Positions 6,987-16,834 are shown, counted from the first letter of the stretch. The stretch: 31,774 nt of DNA from Bacteroidales bacterium UBA1797 (GCA_002319885.1 DCFT01000165.1:1-31774), one strand, 5' to 3'. The notes: a model not told the origin generated them from the letters alone. A program made the numbers and translations.

Positions 6987-8162
6987 ATGTTGGAAAAAAT
7001 TAATGAACTAAAAAAAATCAAAGGAATTAATCTTCTGTTTGGTTTATTAATATTAGCATATGCTTACTTCATCGTGTATTTATGTTATTATTTAAACATA
7101 TGGGATGATGAACTTTATTCGCTCCATACTTCTGATAATAGCTTTCACGAAGTAATCCGCCAATCGTATATTGCTGAAAGACAGGCGCCTTTTTATTTTC
7201 TGCTGCTTGCATTATGGAGAACAATAAATTCCGGAGTATTCTTTGCCAGATTGCTGTCCCCATTATGTATAGGGCTGGCTGCCTTCATTTTCTATAAAAT
7301 TGTACGATTTGTACTTGATATTGAAAATTCACGGTGGCTTTTACTGGTATTTCTTTTAAATCCGTATACGGTCTGGGCAGCTCTTGAGATACGTTTATAT
7401 GCTTTTGCTATTCTTCTCTCTGCTTTGTTGATCTATACTATCATGCGATTTTATAGAGAAAACAGGAAAAAATATTTATGGTGGTTTTTAATTATTAGTT
7501 TGATTGGTTTATACACTCAATATTACTTTTCTTTTTTGATATTTTCTATTGGCATTTCTGTACTTTTTTTTAAAGGGTTTAAGGAGTTTTTCAAACTTTG
7601 CGCTTACTTAATTGTAGTGGTTTTGCTTTTTATTCCAAACCTGTTTATTATAGGAAAACTAATATCAGTTTCTCAGACGGAGATGATAGGTTATTCTTTC
7701 CTGGGATCCTTAAAAAGTGTTTTGTATGGACCTCAGAACCTGATGCTTGGCTATTTTGTAGAACCTTTTACTGTAAAGATCAGATGGATAATAAAAGTTG
7801 GCTTTGCCCTTCTGTTGATAGTCTCATATTATATTTTATACAGGCAACGGCATATATCCAATGACCCGTTTTTTAAATTTATAAATGGGACTATTATTGT
7901 GGTTTTCATTCTTTTAGCTCTATATGCAGTATTCATTCCTGTATCTAAAATTTATTTCGGGGTAAGACATATGGCAGTAGCATTCCCCTTGCTTCTGCTT
8001 CTTTTTACGATATTCAGGGTATTCCCGGTGTTCTATAAGAGAATGATATATGTAGTTATAGCAGTATTTTTTACTTTTTTGCTAATAAAGGAGTATAAAA
8101 ACCCTGTTAAAGCCTTTGATTATAAATCGAATTCACAGTATACTTCTTATATCTCAGAATGA
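6987..8162 (+). CDS. GT39-like (PMT/ArnT-type) integral membrane glycosyltransferase
   Basis: This 391-residue protein is strongly hydrophobic with about ten membrane spans. After the first helix it has YLNIWDDELYSLHTSD, with the acidic WDDE motif (39-42) in the first extracytoplasmic loop, and then AERQAPFYFLLLALWR. These are hallmarks of GT-C enzymes of the PMT/ArnT group, which transfer a sugar from polyprenyl phosphate on the outer side of the inner membrane. The DPM1-like GT2 at 4837-5904 could supply that donor. The acceptor (lipid-linked glycan, lipid A or protein) cannot be told. It is shorter than ArnT (about 550 aa) and lacks the large C-terminal soluble domain. It lies 116 bases after the SUMF1-like gene and 119 before the flippase gene. 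Confidence 0.8.
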   Translation: MLEKINELKKIKGINLLFGLLILAYAYFIVYLCYYLNIWDDELYSLHTSDNSFHEVIRQSYIAERQAPFYFLLLALWRTINSGVFFARLLSPLCIGLAAFIFYKIVRFVLDIENSRWLLLVFLLNPYTVWAALEIRLYAFAILLSALLIYTIMRFYRENRKKYLWWFLIISLIGLYTQYYFSFLIFSIGISVLFFKGFKEFFKLCAYLIVVVLLFIPNLFIIGKLISVSQTEMIGYSFLGSLKSVLYGPQNLMLGYFVEPFTVKIRWIIKVGFALLLIVSYYILYRQRHISNDPFFKFINGTIIVVFILLALYAVFIPVSKIYFGVRHMAVAFPLLLLLFTIFRVFPVFYKRMIYVVIAVFFTFLLIKEYKNPVKAFDYKSNSQYTSYISE

Positions 8163-8281
8163 ATTTTCCCAACCATGGTCGGATTTAAACAATAGTAAAA
8201 TTTTCAATACGTTTTTGAAATTAAAAAGACAAAAACAAAATCACTTAAAGTTAAAAAACACTGTTTATAAGTAAATAATAA

Positions 8282-9664
8282 ATGAATAGACCCACTAACA
8301 GATATATCGGTAAAATATATGACTTTTTTACTAAGGGACACGAACGAAGTATTTTAGCGAAAAAAAACATATTAGCTTCATTTTTTATCAAAGGCTTTAG
8401 TATTGCAATCAGCCTGTTAATAGTTCCGTTATCTCTGAAATATGTTAATCCATCGCAATATGGCATTTGGCTTACATTAAGCTCCATGGTTGCCTGGATT
8501 TCCTTCTTTGATATTGGCTTCACCCAGGGGTTACGGAACAAATTTGCAGAAGCTAAAGCTAAAGGTGATATACTTCTTGCCAGGATCTATGTAAGTACAA
8601 CCTATTTCTATATTGGTCTCATTTTCATTATAGTTTGGGTAGTCCTGCTTATTGTTAGTCAGATCGTTAACTGGCAGACTCTCTTAAATATCCCGGCTGA
8701 TCTCGAAAAGGAGGTATCGAGGGTTGTTATAATAATATTTACTTACTTCTGCTTCCAGTTTGTTTTCAGGATAATCAATACAATGCTGATAGCAGACCAG
8801 AAACCTGCAAAAGCATCCTTTCTTGATCTGTCAGGGCAGATGGTATCATTAATTATCATTTTCCTTCTTACCCGATTCACTAAAGGGTCGCTTATAAATC
8901 TCGGCTTAGCAATTGGTATTGCACCCACCATGGTAATCTTAGCCGCAAACTTAATACTCTTCAAGACACAGTACAAAGACTATCAGCCATCAATAAAGCT
9001 TGCAAAAAAAGAGTATGCAAAAGATATAATGAATCTTGGGTTAAAGTTCTTTGTTCTTCAAATTTCAAGTATTGTACAGTTTCAAACAACGTCCTTTCTC
9101 ATTGCCCACTATTTCAGTACATTGCAGGTAACTACTTATAATATTGCCTATAAATATTTTTTCACCCTTCAGATGATTTTCATGATCTTACTGTCTCCAT
9201 TATGGAGCGGAGCAACCGACGCGTATAATTCCGGCGATATACAATGGATAAAATCAGTTGTGAAGAAATACCTTTTATTTTTAATACCACTTATCATGCT
9301 TGGCGCTGTTATGCTCGCATTTGCAAAACCTGTCTACGATCTCTGGCTTGGGAAAAACACTGTCGATATTAAATTTCATATCTCTTTGTTATGCTATATA
9401 TTTTTTTCCACCGGAATGTTTGCAAGCATATTCGTTGCTGTGATTAATGGAATAGGAGCATTAAAGATTCAGTTTATTACATCAATTTTAACCTCAATCG
9501 GTTTTCTTGTAATTTCGATTATGCTGATAAAGAGATTTCATCTTGGAGTTGAATCAATTCTGATCGCTTCCATCGTTTCCAACGTTTATGGTTATTTACT
9601 TGCACCAATACAGTACTATCATATATTTATAAAAAAATCAAAGGCAAGAATTTGGTATGCATAA
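8282..9664 (+). CDS. wzx: Wzx-type oligosaccharide flippase (MOP superfamily)
   Basis: This 460-residue polytopic protein has about 12 hydrophobic helices. Its start, ILASFFIKGFSIAISLLIVP, then LSLKYVNPSQYGIWLTLSS and FFDIGFTQGLRNKFAEAKAK, matches the PST/Wzx flippase family closely (the 'G.W....S....l.DlGl..glrn..a.a...gd' pattern). It moves undecaprenyl-pyrophosphate-linked repeat units across the inner membrane. It is followed by a fucosyltransferase gene 9 bases later, a GT4 and a polymerase-like gene, which fits a Wzx/Wzy-dependent pathway. Family assignment is firm; the symbol is by function and context. Confidence 0.88.
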   Translation: MNRPTNRYIGKIYDFFTKGHERSILAKKNILASFFIKGFSIAISLLIVPLSLKYVNPSQYGIWLTLSSMVAWISFFDIGFTQGLRNKFAEAKAKGDILLARIYVSTTYFYIGLIFIIVWVVLLIVSQIVNWQTLLNIPADLEKEVSRVVIIIFTYFCFQFVFRIINTMLIADQKPAKASFLDLSGQMVSLIIIFLLTRFTKGSLINLGLAIGIAPTMVILAANLILFKTQYKDYQPSIKLAKKEYAKDIMNLGLKFFVLQISSIVQFQTTSFLIAHYFSTLQVTTYNIAYKYFFTLQMIFMILLSPLWSGATDAYNSGDIQWIKSVVKKYLLFLIPLIMLGAVMLAFAKPVYDLWLGKNTVDIKFHISLLCYIFFSTGMFASIFVAVINGIGALKIQFITSILTSIGFLVISIMLIKRFHLGVESILIASIVSNVYGYLLAPIQYYHIFIKKSKARIWYA

Positions 9665-9673
9665 CAATTTTAT

Positions 9674-10561
9674 ATGAACAGGGTATCAATTTATGGAGGA
9701 CTCGGGAACCAGATGTTCCAATATGCGCTTTGTCGGGCACTAAATAATAAAGGCAATAAATCGAGAATAATAATTTCAAACTTCCTTTACTATGATCATC
9801 ATGGGGGATTTAACTTAAGTAAGGCATTTAAAATCAGACTGTCATTTCGATTATATCTGTTAAACTTTTTCCTTTTACATTGTAAATTCATTTACAGGAA
9901 TAGAATTGCTGCTTCAATTTTCAGAAGATTGATCAGAGGATATCAAAAATGGAGGTACAGTGTCTACACAGAAAAGAAAGAGTTTGAGTTTGACAAACAT
10001 GTTTTTGATCAGAAATCCAAGTTGATAATTGGAGTATGGCAGTCAACTGAATATTTTGCCGATATAAATGACCTGCTGTTTCAGGAATTTTCTTTTAAAA
10101 CTCCTCAGGATAAAAAGAACCGTGATATAAGTGAGAAAATTATCAATTGCAATTCAGTGAGTATACATATTCGCAGAGGCGATTATCTCAACAGCGAATG
10201 GGGAAAACTTCTCTCGGTAATAAATGGAATAACTTACTATAAAAATTCAATTGAATATATTGAAGAAAAAATCACAAACCCACATTATTTCATATTTTCA
10301 GATGATATCCAATGGGCAAAAGATAATCTGAAATTAGCAAGTTGTACCTATGTAGATCATAATAAGGACGAAGCAAGTTATATCGATATGTACTTAATGA
10401 GCTTATGTAAGCATAATATAATAGCCAACAGTACTTTCAGCTGGTGGGGGGCATGGTTGAATAAAAATAAGGAAAAAATTGTAATTATGCCGGATAAATG
10501 GATTAACAGGGAGATTAGCCAGGGAATATTTCCAAAGGAGTGGATTAAACTAAGGGTCTGA
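9674..10561 (+). CDS. GT11 family fucosyltransferase (alpha-1,2-fucosyltransferase type)
   Basis: This 295-residue protein starts VSIYGGLGNQMFQYALCRAL, the GT11 signature. It also has VSIHIRRGDYL (162-172), the GDP-fucose-binding HxRRGDY motif, and NSTFSWWGAWL (252-262), the conserved C-terminal motif. It is close to the usual 280-300 residues and looks complete. It should transfer fucose from GDP-fucose, usually to a galactose-type acceptor, in the cytoplasm during repeat-unit assembly. No GDP-fucose synthesis genes (gmd, fcl or fkp) are in the window, so the donor must come from elsewhere. A few GT11 enzymes use other sugars, so the sugar is likely but not certain. Confidence 0.9.
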   Translation: MNRVSIYGGLGNQMFQYALCRALNNKGNKSRIIISNFLYYDHHGGFNLSKAFKIRLSFRLYLLNFFLLHCKFIYRNRIAASIFRRLIRGYQKWRYSVYTEKKEFEFDKHVFDQKSKLIIGVWQSTEYFADINDLLFQEFSFKTPQDKKNRDISEKIINCNSVSIHIRRGDYLNSEWGKLLSVINGITYYKNSIEYIEEKITNPHYFIFSDDIQWAKDNLKLASCTYVDHNKDEASYIDMYLMSLCKHNIIANSTFSWWGAWLNKNKEKIVIMPDKWINREISQGIFPKEWIKLRV

Positions 10562-10708
10562 TTTTAATTATTTTATAAAATATATCTGGTAAAGAAGAGT
10601 GGCGTACTTTAATAGAAAGTCTTGTTACTTTAAACAGACTATGTGTATCCTGAACTTGAAATTTGTCCGGTTTTATTGAGTTTTTATTGAAATTTATAAA
10701 AAGTCCAA

Positions 10709-11932
10709 ATGATAAACGTTGTTCATTTGCAAAAATCATCGGATTCTGCCGGAAGAGCTGCGCTAAGGCTTCATAATGCTTTACTGGAAGCCAATGTAAA
10801 TTCTGTCATTTTAACACTGCGCTCAGGCATAAATGACTCTGAAAAGATAATTCAAATTGGACGGAAATCTAAAATCATTGCTTGGGTAAGTAATAAATTG
10901 CAATCATGGATAACGCGGAATAATTACAAACAATTTGGGATGTACTCATACCCGCTTCTTGGTACGAATATTTCAAAGAATGTTCATATTAAAAATGCTG
11001 ATGTCATTTATTTACACTGGGTTCAGGGTGGATTTTTAAGTCTCTCAAATATTGAACAACTCGCAAGGCTGGGTAAACCAATAATCTTTTTTATGCATGA
11101 TATGTGGGATCTTACTGGAGGATGCCACTATAGCTTTACCTGTGATAAATTTAAAATAAATTGTAATCATTGCCAGATGTTTCCGGAGAATAAATTTATT
11201 GACTTCCCAAGATTGCAATTTGACAGGAAACTAAAACTATATTCAAAATTTAACAACTTACATTTTGTTTCACCCAGTGAATGGCTTTATAATTGTGCGA
11301 AAGATGCCTTTGTTACAAAAAATAAACCTGTTTTTTATATCCCAAATATTATAAATACCGATACCTTCAAGCCAACAGATAAAAAATTAGCAAGGAACAT
11401 ATTAAATATTGACCCAAATGAGATAGTCATTGCCTTCGGAGCGACATCGGTTGACAATCCCTATAAAGGTTGGACATATTTAAAAAAAGCCCTGGAAATT
11501 TTAAAGAAAAACTATAGTTCGGACAATATATCCATTCTGGTATTTGGCAGCGGGTATAATAAATCAGTTGCTGATGGTATTCCATTTAAGGTCAGATTTA
11601 TGGGCTTTTTAGCAGACGAATATTCCACATGTCTCGTCTATAATGCAGCTGATGTATTCATCGCTCCATCTCTGGCAGAGACATTTGGGTATGTAATTCT
11701 GGAATCCCTGGCTTGTGGAACTCCGGTAGTGGGTTTTGAAGTTGGAGGCATACCTGATTTAATAAAGCATAAAGTGAACGGATACCTTGCCAGATACAAA
11801 GACTCTGAAGATCTCGCTAATGGTATAAGAGAATGTCTTGACAAAAAAATCAAAGGTTCTATGCTTCCGATTTTTGAGAAAGATAGGATAATCAAATCAC
11901 ATATTGATTTAATTAATAGAATTAAACACTGA
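10709..11932 (+). CDS. Family 4 glycosyltransferase
   Basis: This 407-residue protein is a GT-B enzyme. The N-terminal domain starts INVVHLQKSSDSAGRAALRL and has DVIYLHWVQGGFLSL and FFMHDMWDLTGGCHYSFTCD. The cysteine-rich stretch CHYSFTCDKFKINCNHC is typical of a WcaC-like subgroup. The C-terminal domain has FGATSVDNPYKGW, VRFMGFLADEYS and AETFGYVILESLACGTPVV with the EX7E donor-binding pair (Glu-x7-Glu). It should act in the cytoplasm on the growing lipid-linked unit. The sugar cannot be read from sequence. Its ATG follows a 147-base gap after the fucosyltransferase gene, and 33 bases separate it from the polymerase-like gene. Confidence 0.87.
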   Translation: MINVVHLQKSSDSAGRAALRLHNALLEANVNSVILTLRSGINDSEKIIQIGRKSKIIAWVSNKLQSWITRNNYKQFGMYSYPLLGTNISKNVHIKNADVIYLHWVQGGFLSLSNIEQLARLGKPIIFFMHDMWDLTGGCHYSFTCDKFKINCNHCQMFPENKFIDFPRLQFDRKLKLYSKFNNLHFVSPSEWLYNCAKDAFVTKNKPVFYIPNIINTDTFKPTDKKLARNILNIDPNEIVIAFGATSVDNPYKGWTYLKKALEILKKNYSSDNISILVFGSGYNKSVADGIPFKVRFMGFLADEYSTCLVYNAADVFIAPSLAETFGYVILESLACGTPVVGFEVGGIPDLIKHKVNGYLARYKDSEDLANGIRECLDKKIKGSMLPIFEKDRIIKSHIDLINRIKH

Positions 11933-11965
11933 CCCTGAACTACTTGTTAATCAAACATCATAATA

Positions 11966-13213
11966 ATGCCTAATAGTAAGAGCACGTCTGATGCATTAAG
12001 CAGAAGTTATAATTTCTTTTGGACAGGACTTGTAATTTATATACTTGGTGCTTCCTATCCCAACTTGACCCACTCCAGTTATTATTTTACACAATCGGCT
12101 CAGGTTCTTGGGATGGTGATATTTGTTGCTTCCGCAATAAGCCTGATCAAATGGAAGTTTGACAATATTTATTTAGTGTTTATATTTTATTTTTATTGTT
12201 TTTGGTCCTTAGTTATAATTTCAAGAGGGGTTCAATTTAATTATAATTCTATCAAACAACTTCTCCTGGATGGAGGGACCGGGATTTTTTTATATATGGT
12301 TCCATTAATTATCCTTTTCCCAAGAAATATTTCATTTATGAAAAAAGTATTTCTTGTTATCGTTATATTGAGTATTTTCTTCCTGCTTTATGATATTTTG
12401 TTCATTCGTAAACTATTATGGGGAACACCGGGAACTACAGAAGCTACCGGACTGGTTGAAACCTTTGTTGGGAATCTTGGTCTTCCTTGTGGATTTATAT
12501 TGCTTACTTTTATGTATCATAAGAACAGGCGCAATATATTCTCGCTTTCTGTTTTATTTCTTTCGTTTATACTTGCCTCAATCAGAGCTCGCAGAACCCT
12601 TATGTTTATGTCGTTTACAACACTATTTGCTTCCTATATTGTGTACGTCGTTTTTAAAAAAAGTAGGATTTTAAACATATTTCTTTCCTTCTGTTTAATA
12701 GTCCTTTTATTTATTGTCGGAAGCCAGATTTATTCAAAAACTCGAAACGGCATGTTCGCATTAATTACGGAGCGTATTGATGCCGATACAAGGACAAACG
12801 TTGTGCAAAGTTTTTACAGAGATATGAATACAACTGACTGGATTATTGGCAGAGGTATAAAGGGCAAATATTTCTGTCCCGGAATTGATCAGGATGGGAC
12901 AGGATTCACACTGTATCGAAGCGTGATCGAAACCGGATATTTACAGATTATTTTAAAAGGAGGTATAATTAGTGTCCTGCTTTTTGTACTAATGTTGATT
13001 CCTGCAGCATTTAAAGGATTTTTTTATTCAAATAATCTTCTTACAAAAGCAGCTTCGATTTGGATATTATTATATTTAATGTATTCTATTCCTTCTTTTG
13101 TTGGCGATTTCTCTTTGAAATATATACTTGTATGGTTGTCAGCAGCTATATGTTACAATCCTGATATACGTAGTATGACAGATGATGAAATCCGTTGTGA
13201 ACTTGCTAAATAG
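11966..13213 (+). CDS. Wzy/O-antigen-polymerase-like integral membrane protein
   Basis: This 415-residue protein has about ten to twelve hydrophobic spans and a large loop near residues 265-315 (IDADTRTNVVQSFYRDM, then WIIGRGIKGKYF). An arginine-rich SIRARRTLMF motif lies between helices. It has no enzyme motif beyond this general layout. The position fits a Wzy polymerase or O-antigen ligase-like protein: directly after wzx, a GT11 and a GT4, and just before a strong terminator. Wzy proteins share little sequence, so the call rests on topology and context. It is the only polymerase candidate in the window. Confidence 0.68.
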   Translation: MPNSKSTSDALSRSYNFFWTGLVIYILGASYPNLTHSSYYFTQSAQVLGMVIFVASAISLIKWKFDNIYLVFIFYFYCFWSLVIISRGVQFNYNSIKQLLLDGGTGIFLYMVPLIILFPRNISFMKKVFLVIVILSIFFLLYDILFIRKLLWGTPGTTEATGLVETFVGNLGLPCGFILLTFMYHKNRRNIFSLSVLFLSFILASIRARRTLMFMSFTTLFASYIVYVVFKKSRILNIFLSFCLIVLLFIVGSQIYSKTRNGMFALITERIDADTRTNVVQSFYRDMNTTDWIIGRGIKGKYFCPGIDQDGTGFTLYRSVIETGYLQIILKGGIISVLLFVLMLIPAAFKGFFYSNNLLTKAASIWILLYLMYSIPSFVGDFSLKYILVWLSAAICYNPDIRSMTDDEIRCELAK

Positions 13214-13317
13214 GAGTCTTGGATTGTTGAGCAATTTTTCAGTTATATAGTTTTTAAAATCTGTAAATCCTCTGCTATAATCATTATCTAATTGTCTCTC
13301 TCTCTTAATAATTAAAT

Positions 13318-13354
13318 GCTTTCAGTCGATAAGTAACGATTGAAAGCTTTTTTT
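13318..13354 (+). terminator. Strong Rho-independent terminator after the Wzy-like gene
   Basis: GCTTTCAGTCG (13318-13328) pairs with CGATTGAAAGC (13337-13347) over 11 pairs, including one G-T. The loop is 8 bases and seven T follow (13348-13354). It closes the wzx-to-wzy block about 105 bases after the stop. Confidence 0.85.
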
Positions 13355-13416
13355 AGGGACATTTGAAAATATCTTTAATTCTCTGTGTGGAATTTTTTTA
13401 ATATTATCTTAAAGTT

Positions 13417-14730
13417 GTGAAGAATAAATATCCTAAGGTTCTTGTTGTAGGACAAATATTTAGTTATAGGTCGGGTGGGGGTATTACAATGTCAAATTTG
13501 TTCAAGGGGTGGCCTAAAGAAAGGCTGGCTGTTGCGTCGGCGTCTTATTTGTCGAATAATCCTGATATATCAGTCTGCGAACAATATTATCAATTAGGAT
13601 ACAATGGGAAACTTCATCCGTTTCCCTTAAGTTTGATTCTTCCCAGGATTAACTGTGGCCCGGTCAATATATCTGAACCAAAGACTTCACAAGAACCAAA
13701 AAATACACCAAAGCCTGGAAAATTCAAATCAATATACAGATTGGTACGTGAGGTTCTTATATTTTTAGGATTGTACAATGTTCTGTATCGCCTAAAGATA
13801 ACTCCTGACTTTAGAGAATGGCTGGTTAATTATAATCCGGATATTATATATTCCCAGCTCGAAACTCTGGAGCTCATAAAACTGGTGAAAGAAATTCATT
13901 TATTGACCGGAAAGCCAATTGCAGTTCACATAATGGATGATTGGCCGTCTACTGTAAATAAGCCTGGTTTACTCTATTGGTACTGGAAGAAATCGCTTAA
14001 CAATGAGCTCATAAATTTATTGGATCAATCATCTGTTTTTCTGAGTATAGGGGATTCTATGAGTGAAGAGTACAAAAAGCGATATGGAAAAGATTTTATT
14101 CCATTTCATAATCCAATTGAGGTTGAAAAATGGCTGCCTTATTCAAAAACTGACTGGGAGATAAACGGGAAGTTTACAATTTTATATGCAGGCCGGTTAG
14201 GTAATGGAGTTAATAACTCAATAGTTGATATCGCAAATGCTGTGATGGACCTCTGCTCATCTGATACTGACTTAATTTTTGAATTGCAGACTCCCGACAT
14301 TTCAGCGCTGCAAAAGATCGTAACATTAGGTGAGCATATAAAATGGATGCAGCCAATTGATTACTCGGAACTTGCCAGGAAGTTCGCAAGCGTCGATTTA
14401 TTAGTTATTCCCTTTGATTTTGATGAAGACAGCCTGGCTTTTTTACGCTACTCATTTTCAACTAAAATACCTGAATATATGATATCAGGAACTCCTGTTC
14501 TAGTCTATGCAGACAGGCAAACAGCTCTTGCAAAATACGCTGCTAAAGGCGAATGGGCTTATGTTGTTACTGATAATAACCGGGAGATCTTGAAAAATTC
14601 AATTAAAGAGCTATATCTGAATTCTTCACTTCGCAGGCAACTTGCAGAGAAAGCTTTGAAGATTGTAATGCAAAACGATAATGCTGAAATAGTTAGAGAG
14701 AATTTCAGGAAATGCTTATCCGTTGATTAA
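13417..14730 (+). CDS. GT4-like glycosyltransferase with GTG start
   Basis: This 437-residue GT-B type protein opens with a GTG codon (no in-frame ATG fits better): MKNKYPKVLVVGQIFSYRSGGGITMSNLF. That glycine-rich acceptor loop is typical of GT4. The C-terminal half has FTILYAGRLGNGVNNSI and the donor-domain segment FSTKIPEYMISGTPVLVY. A proline- and lysine-rich linker (about residues 89-108) interrupts the N-terminal domain. It probably adds one sugar to the repeat unit. It follows the terminator at 13318-13354, so it needs its own promoter in the short gap; none with good consensus was seen. The next glycosyltransferase gene starts 46 bases after it. Confidence 0.78.
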   Translation: MKNKYPKVLVVGQIFSYRSGGGITMSNLFKGWPKERLAVASASYLSNNPDISVCEQYYQLGYNGKLHPFPLSLILPRINCGPVNISEPKTSQEPKNTPKPGKFKSIYRLVREVLIFLGLYNVLYRLKITPDFREWLVNYNPDIIYSQLETLELIKLVKEIHLLTGKPIAVHIMDDWPSTVNKPGLLYWYWKKSLNNELINLLDQSSVFLSIGDSMSEEYKKRYGKDFIPFHNPIEVEKWLPYSKTDWEINGKFTILYAGRLGNGVNNSIVDIANAVMDLCSSDTDLIFELQTPDISALQKIVTLGEHIKWMQPIDYSELARKFASVDLLVIPFDFDEDSLAFLRYSFSTKIPEYMISGTPVLVYADRQTALAKYAAKGEWAYVVTDNNREILKNSIKELYLNSSLRRQLAEKALKIVMQNDNAEIVRENFRKCLSVD

Positions 14731-14776
14731 AGAATATTAAATTTTATAAGACCAGACCGGTTATCAGAGTATTCAG

Positions 14777-15895
14777 ATGGACAAGTTGAAAATAATTTTT
14801 TTCCCGGTAGGAGAGCACGATACAGCCGGGAATAAGAGGTTGGGTAATCTTTCCAAGTACCTGGGAGAGAAAGAAGATGTGAAGATCTGCTTTTTTAATC
14901 CCTCAATGGCAAGATCAAGAAAATCAGCCCGCATATATTCTGTCGCTCAGAAGATATATTTTAAAATCATTGATCTTTTCAGAATCATGGCTGTTCTTTT
15001 TCATGAACGGGAAAAAGGACACCTTAATGTGTTATATTTTTATACGGGCAGACAACTATTACTTCACAGGATTTTTCTGGCAAAATTACTGGGATATAAG
15101 ATACTGATTGACATTGTGGAGAATCCAAATTCGCTTAAGTATTCCCTATCCAAAATGCAAAGCATAAGAACACTCTATTTCTTGTTTCTTTATAGAATTA
15201 TTCCCTGGTATGCGGATGCTGTTATAGTGGTATCAAAGTTACTTAAAGACAAAATTGCAAAAGACTTTGAAGGCAGACTGCCAGTTTTCCTTCTGGCAGT
15301 CTCATACGATCCGGATGATTTCAATGTAACTGCAGAACAATATCCTTATCCAACAATTTTTTATGGGGGTAGTTATGGAAGTAATTATGATTTTGACTCC
15401 TTATTTAAAGCTTTTAATTCAATTAACAAAGAGTTCCCGGATGTGAAACTCTGTTTAAGTGGGAATATTGATAATACGATGAAACTCAAGCTCAAAGAGT
15501 CGATAGTTAATAAGAACAGTATTATGTTCTTAGGTTTTCTGGATGAAAAAATCTATTTCCGGACAATTTGCAGTATGTCCATTTTATGTATGCCCCGGAA
15601 TAACACAATTCAGGCCAATGCAGGCTTTCCTTTTAAACTGGCAGAATATCTTGCTACCGGGAAACCTGTTGTAACATCGAGGAGCAGTGATGTGTCAGAT
15701 TATGTCAATGATGATGACGCATATATCTATGAGCCCGGCGATTCTTTAAAAATTGAATCGATGTTCAGACTGATATTAACCGATTATAAAACTGCCTTAA
15801 AGGTTGGTACCTGTGGTAAATTAAAGGCCCAAAAATATTTTGACTCTTATAACCTCGCAAATGAATTCTATGAATTTCTGATAACTCAAAAATGA
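14777..15895 (+). CDS. Family 4 glycosyltransferase
   Basis: This 372-residue GT-B protein starts LKIIFFPVGEHDTAGNKRLG and has ADAVIVVSKLLKDKIAKDF, the usual end of the N-terminal domain. The C-terminal donor domain has PTIFYGGSYGSNYDFDSLF, SIMFLGFLDEKIYF and FPFKLAEYLATGKPVVTSR. No membrane span or signal peptide is clear, though an interior hydrophobic stretch near 127-140 may touch the membrane. It presumably builds the lipid-linked repeat unit. It lies between another GT and the GT26 gene in the same direction and probably shares their transcript. Confidence 0.82.
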   Translation: MDKLKIIFFPVGEHDTAGNKRLGNLSKYLGEKEDVKICFFNPSMARSRKSARIYSVAQKIYFKIIDLFRIMAVLFHEREKGHLNVLYFYTGRQLLLHRIFLAKLLGYKILIDIVENPNSLKYSLSKMQSIRTLYFLFLYRIIPWYADAVIVVSKLLKDKIAKDFEGRLPVFLLAVSYDPDDFNVTAEQYPYPTIFYGGSYGSNYDFDSLFKAFNSINKEFPDVKLCLSGNIDNTMKLKLKESIVNKNSIMFLGFLDEKIYFRTICSMSILCMPRNNTIQANAGFPFKLAEYLATGKPVVTSRSSDVSDYVNDDDAYIYEPGDSLKIESMFRLILTDYKTALKVGTCGKLKAQKYFDSYNLANEFYEFLITQK

Positions 15896-15912
15896 TAATT
15901 CCTGGTTTCTTT

Positions 15913-15955
15913 TTTCCTGTCCTGAATATTCTGCAAAATCAGGAAATAGTTTTTT
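15913..15955 (+). terminator. Weak terminator-like hairpin
   Basis: TTTCCTG (15913-15919) can pair with CAGGAAA (15940-15946), or TCCTGA (15920-15925) with TCAGGA (15939-15944). Six T follow at 15950-15955. The stems are short with long loops, so any termination is likely partial. Confidence 0.3.
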
Positions 15956-16028
15956 CCCTGCTTCACGGGATATATGAATAAATACCTCAGGTTAATTCGA
16001 CGAATCTTTAAAGACACGATATATTAAT

Positions 16029-16769
16029 ATGAATAAATTAAATCTATCAGGAACGATACTGTTTAATCAGGATTTAGTTAATATTCCTGACAAGAAATTA
16101 TTGATTAATACAATAAATGCACATTGCTATAATTTAGCCCAGATAGATGAATATTATTCTGAAGCCCTTCAGAATTCAGATATATTACTACCTGATGGAG
16201 TAAGTATTACAATGGCAAAACGCTTTCTTACAGGGCAAAGATTGAAAAAGATAGCCGGAGCTGATCTGTTTTATTACGAAATGAATCGTCTCAATAAAAT
16301 CGGAGGCACTTGTTTCTTCCTTGGAAGCAAGGAGTCTACCCTTACGCTTATCAGGGAACATGCCGGGCGGGATTTCCCAAGGATAAATGTCCATACATAT
16401 TCACCTCCTTATAAAAGTGAGTTCTCTGAGGATGATAACAGAGAAATGTTACAGGCAATAAATACTATAAAACCCGATGTGCTCTTTATTGGACTTACAG
16501 CGCCTAAACAGGAAAAATGGGCTTATAAACATTTTAATGAACTTGAAGTTAAGCACATATGCAGTATTGGAGCTGTTTTTGATTTTTATGCAGGAACTGT
16601 TAACCGCTCACCTAAATGGATGATCGATTTTGGACTGGAATGGCTTTACAGGTTACTAAAAGAGCCTCGCCGGATGTGGCAGAGATATCTGAAGGGGAAT
16701 ACAATTTTTATCTGGTTGGTTATCAGAGAGAAAATATTGACTCCTAGTTCAGGTTTAAAAACAGGGTAA
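16029..16769 (+). CDS. WecG/TagA/CpsF family glycosyltransferase (GT26)
   Basis: This 246-residue protein carries the GT26 signatures in order. DILLPDGVSITMAKRFL holds the catalytic-type Asp56. KKIAGADLFY and CFFLGSKEST follow, then LFIGLTAPKQEKWAYKH (the G.PkQE motif), CSIGAVFDFYAGTVNRSPKW and GLEWLYRLLKEPRRMWQRY. Known relatives transfer ManNAcA (WecG) or ManNAc (TagA) from UDP to a lipid-linked GlcNAc, usually as the second sugar of the unit. Length matches the family (about 240-260). It is the last gene of its block and is followed by a strong terminator. The exact sugar is unknown. Confidence 0.92.
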   Translation: MNKLNLSGTILFNQDLVNIPDKKLLINTINAHCYNLAQIDEYYSEALQNSDILLPDGVSITMAKRFLTGQRLKKIAGADLFYYEMNRLNKIGGTCFFLGSKESTLTLIREHAGRDFPRINVHTYSPPYKSEFSEDDNREMLQAINTIKPDVLFIGLTAPKQEKWAYKHFNELEVKHICSIGAVFDFYAGTVNRSPKWMIDFGLEWLYRLLKEPRRMWQRYLKGNTIFIWLVIREKILTPSSGLKTG

Positions 16770-16834
16770 TATAAGATTACGATGTTTTAATATGCGGGAT
16801 TTATCCGGATTGTCCTGATAATCTTTTTACAAAT

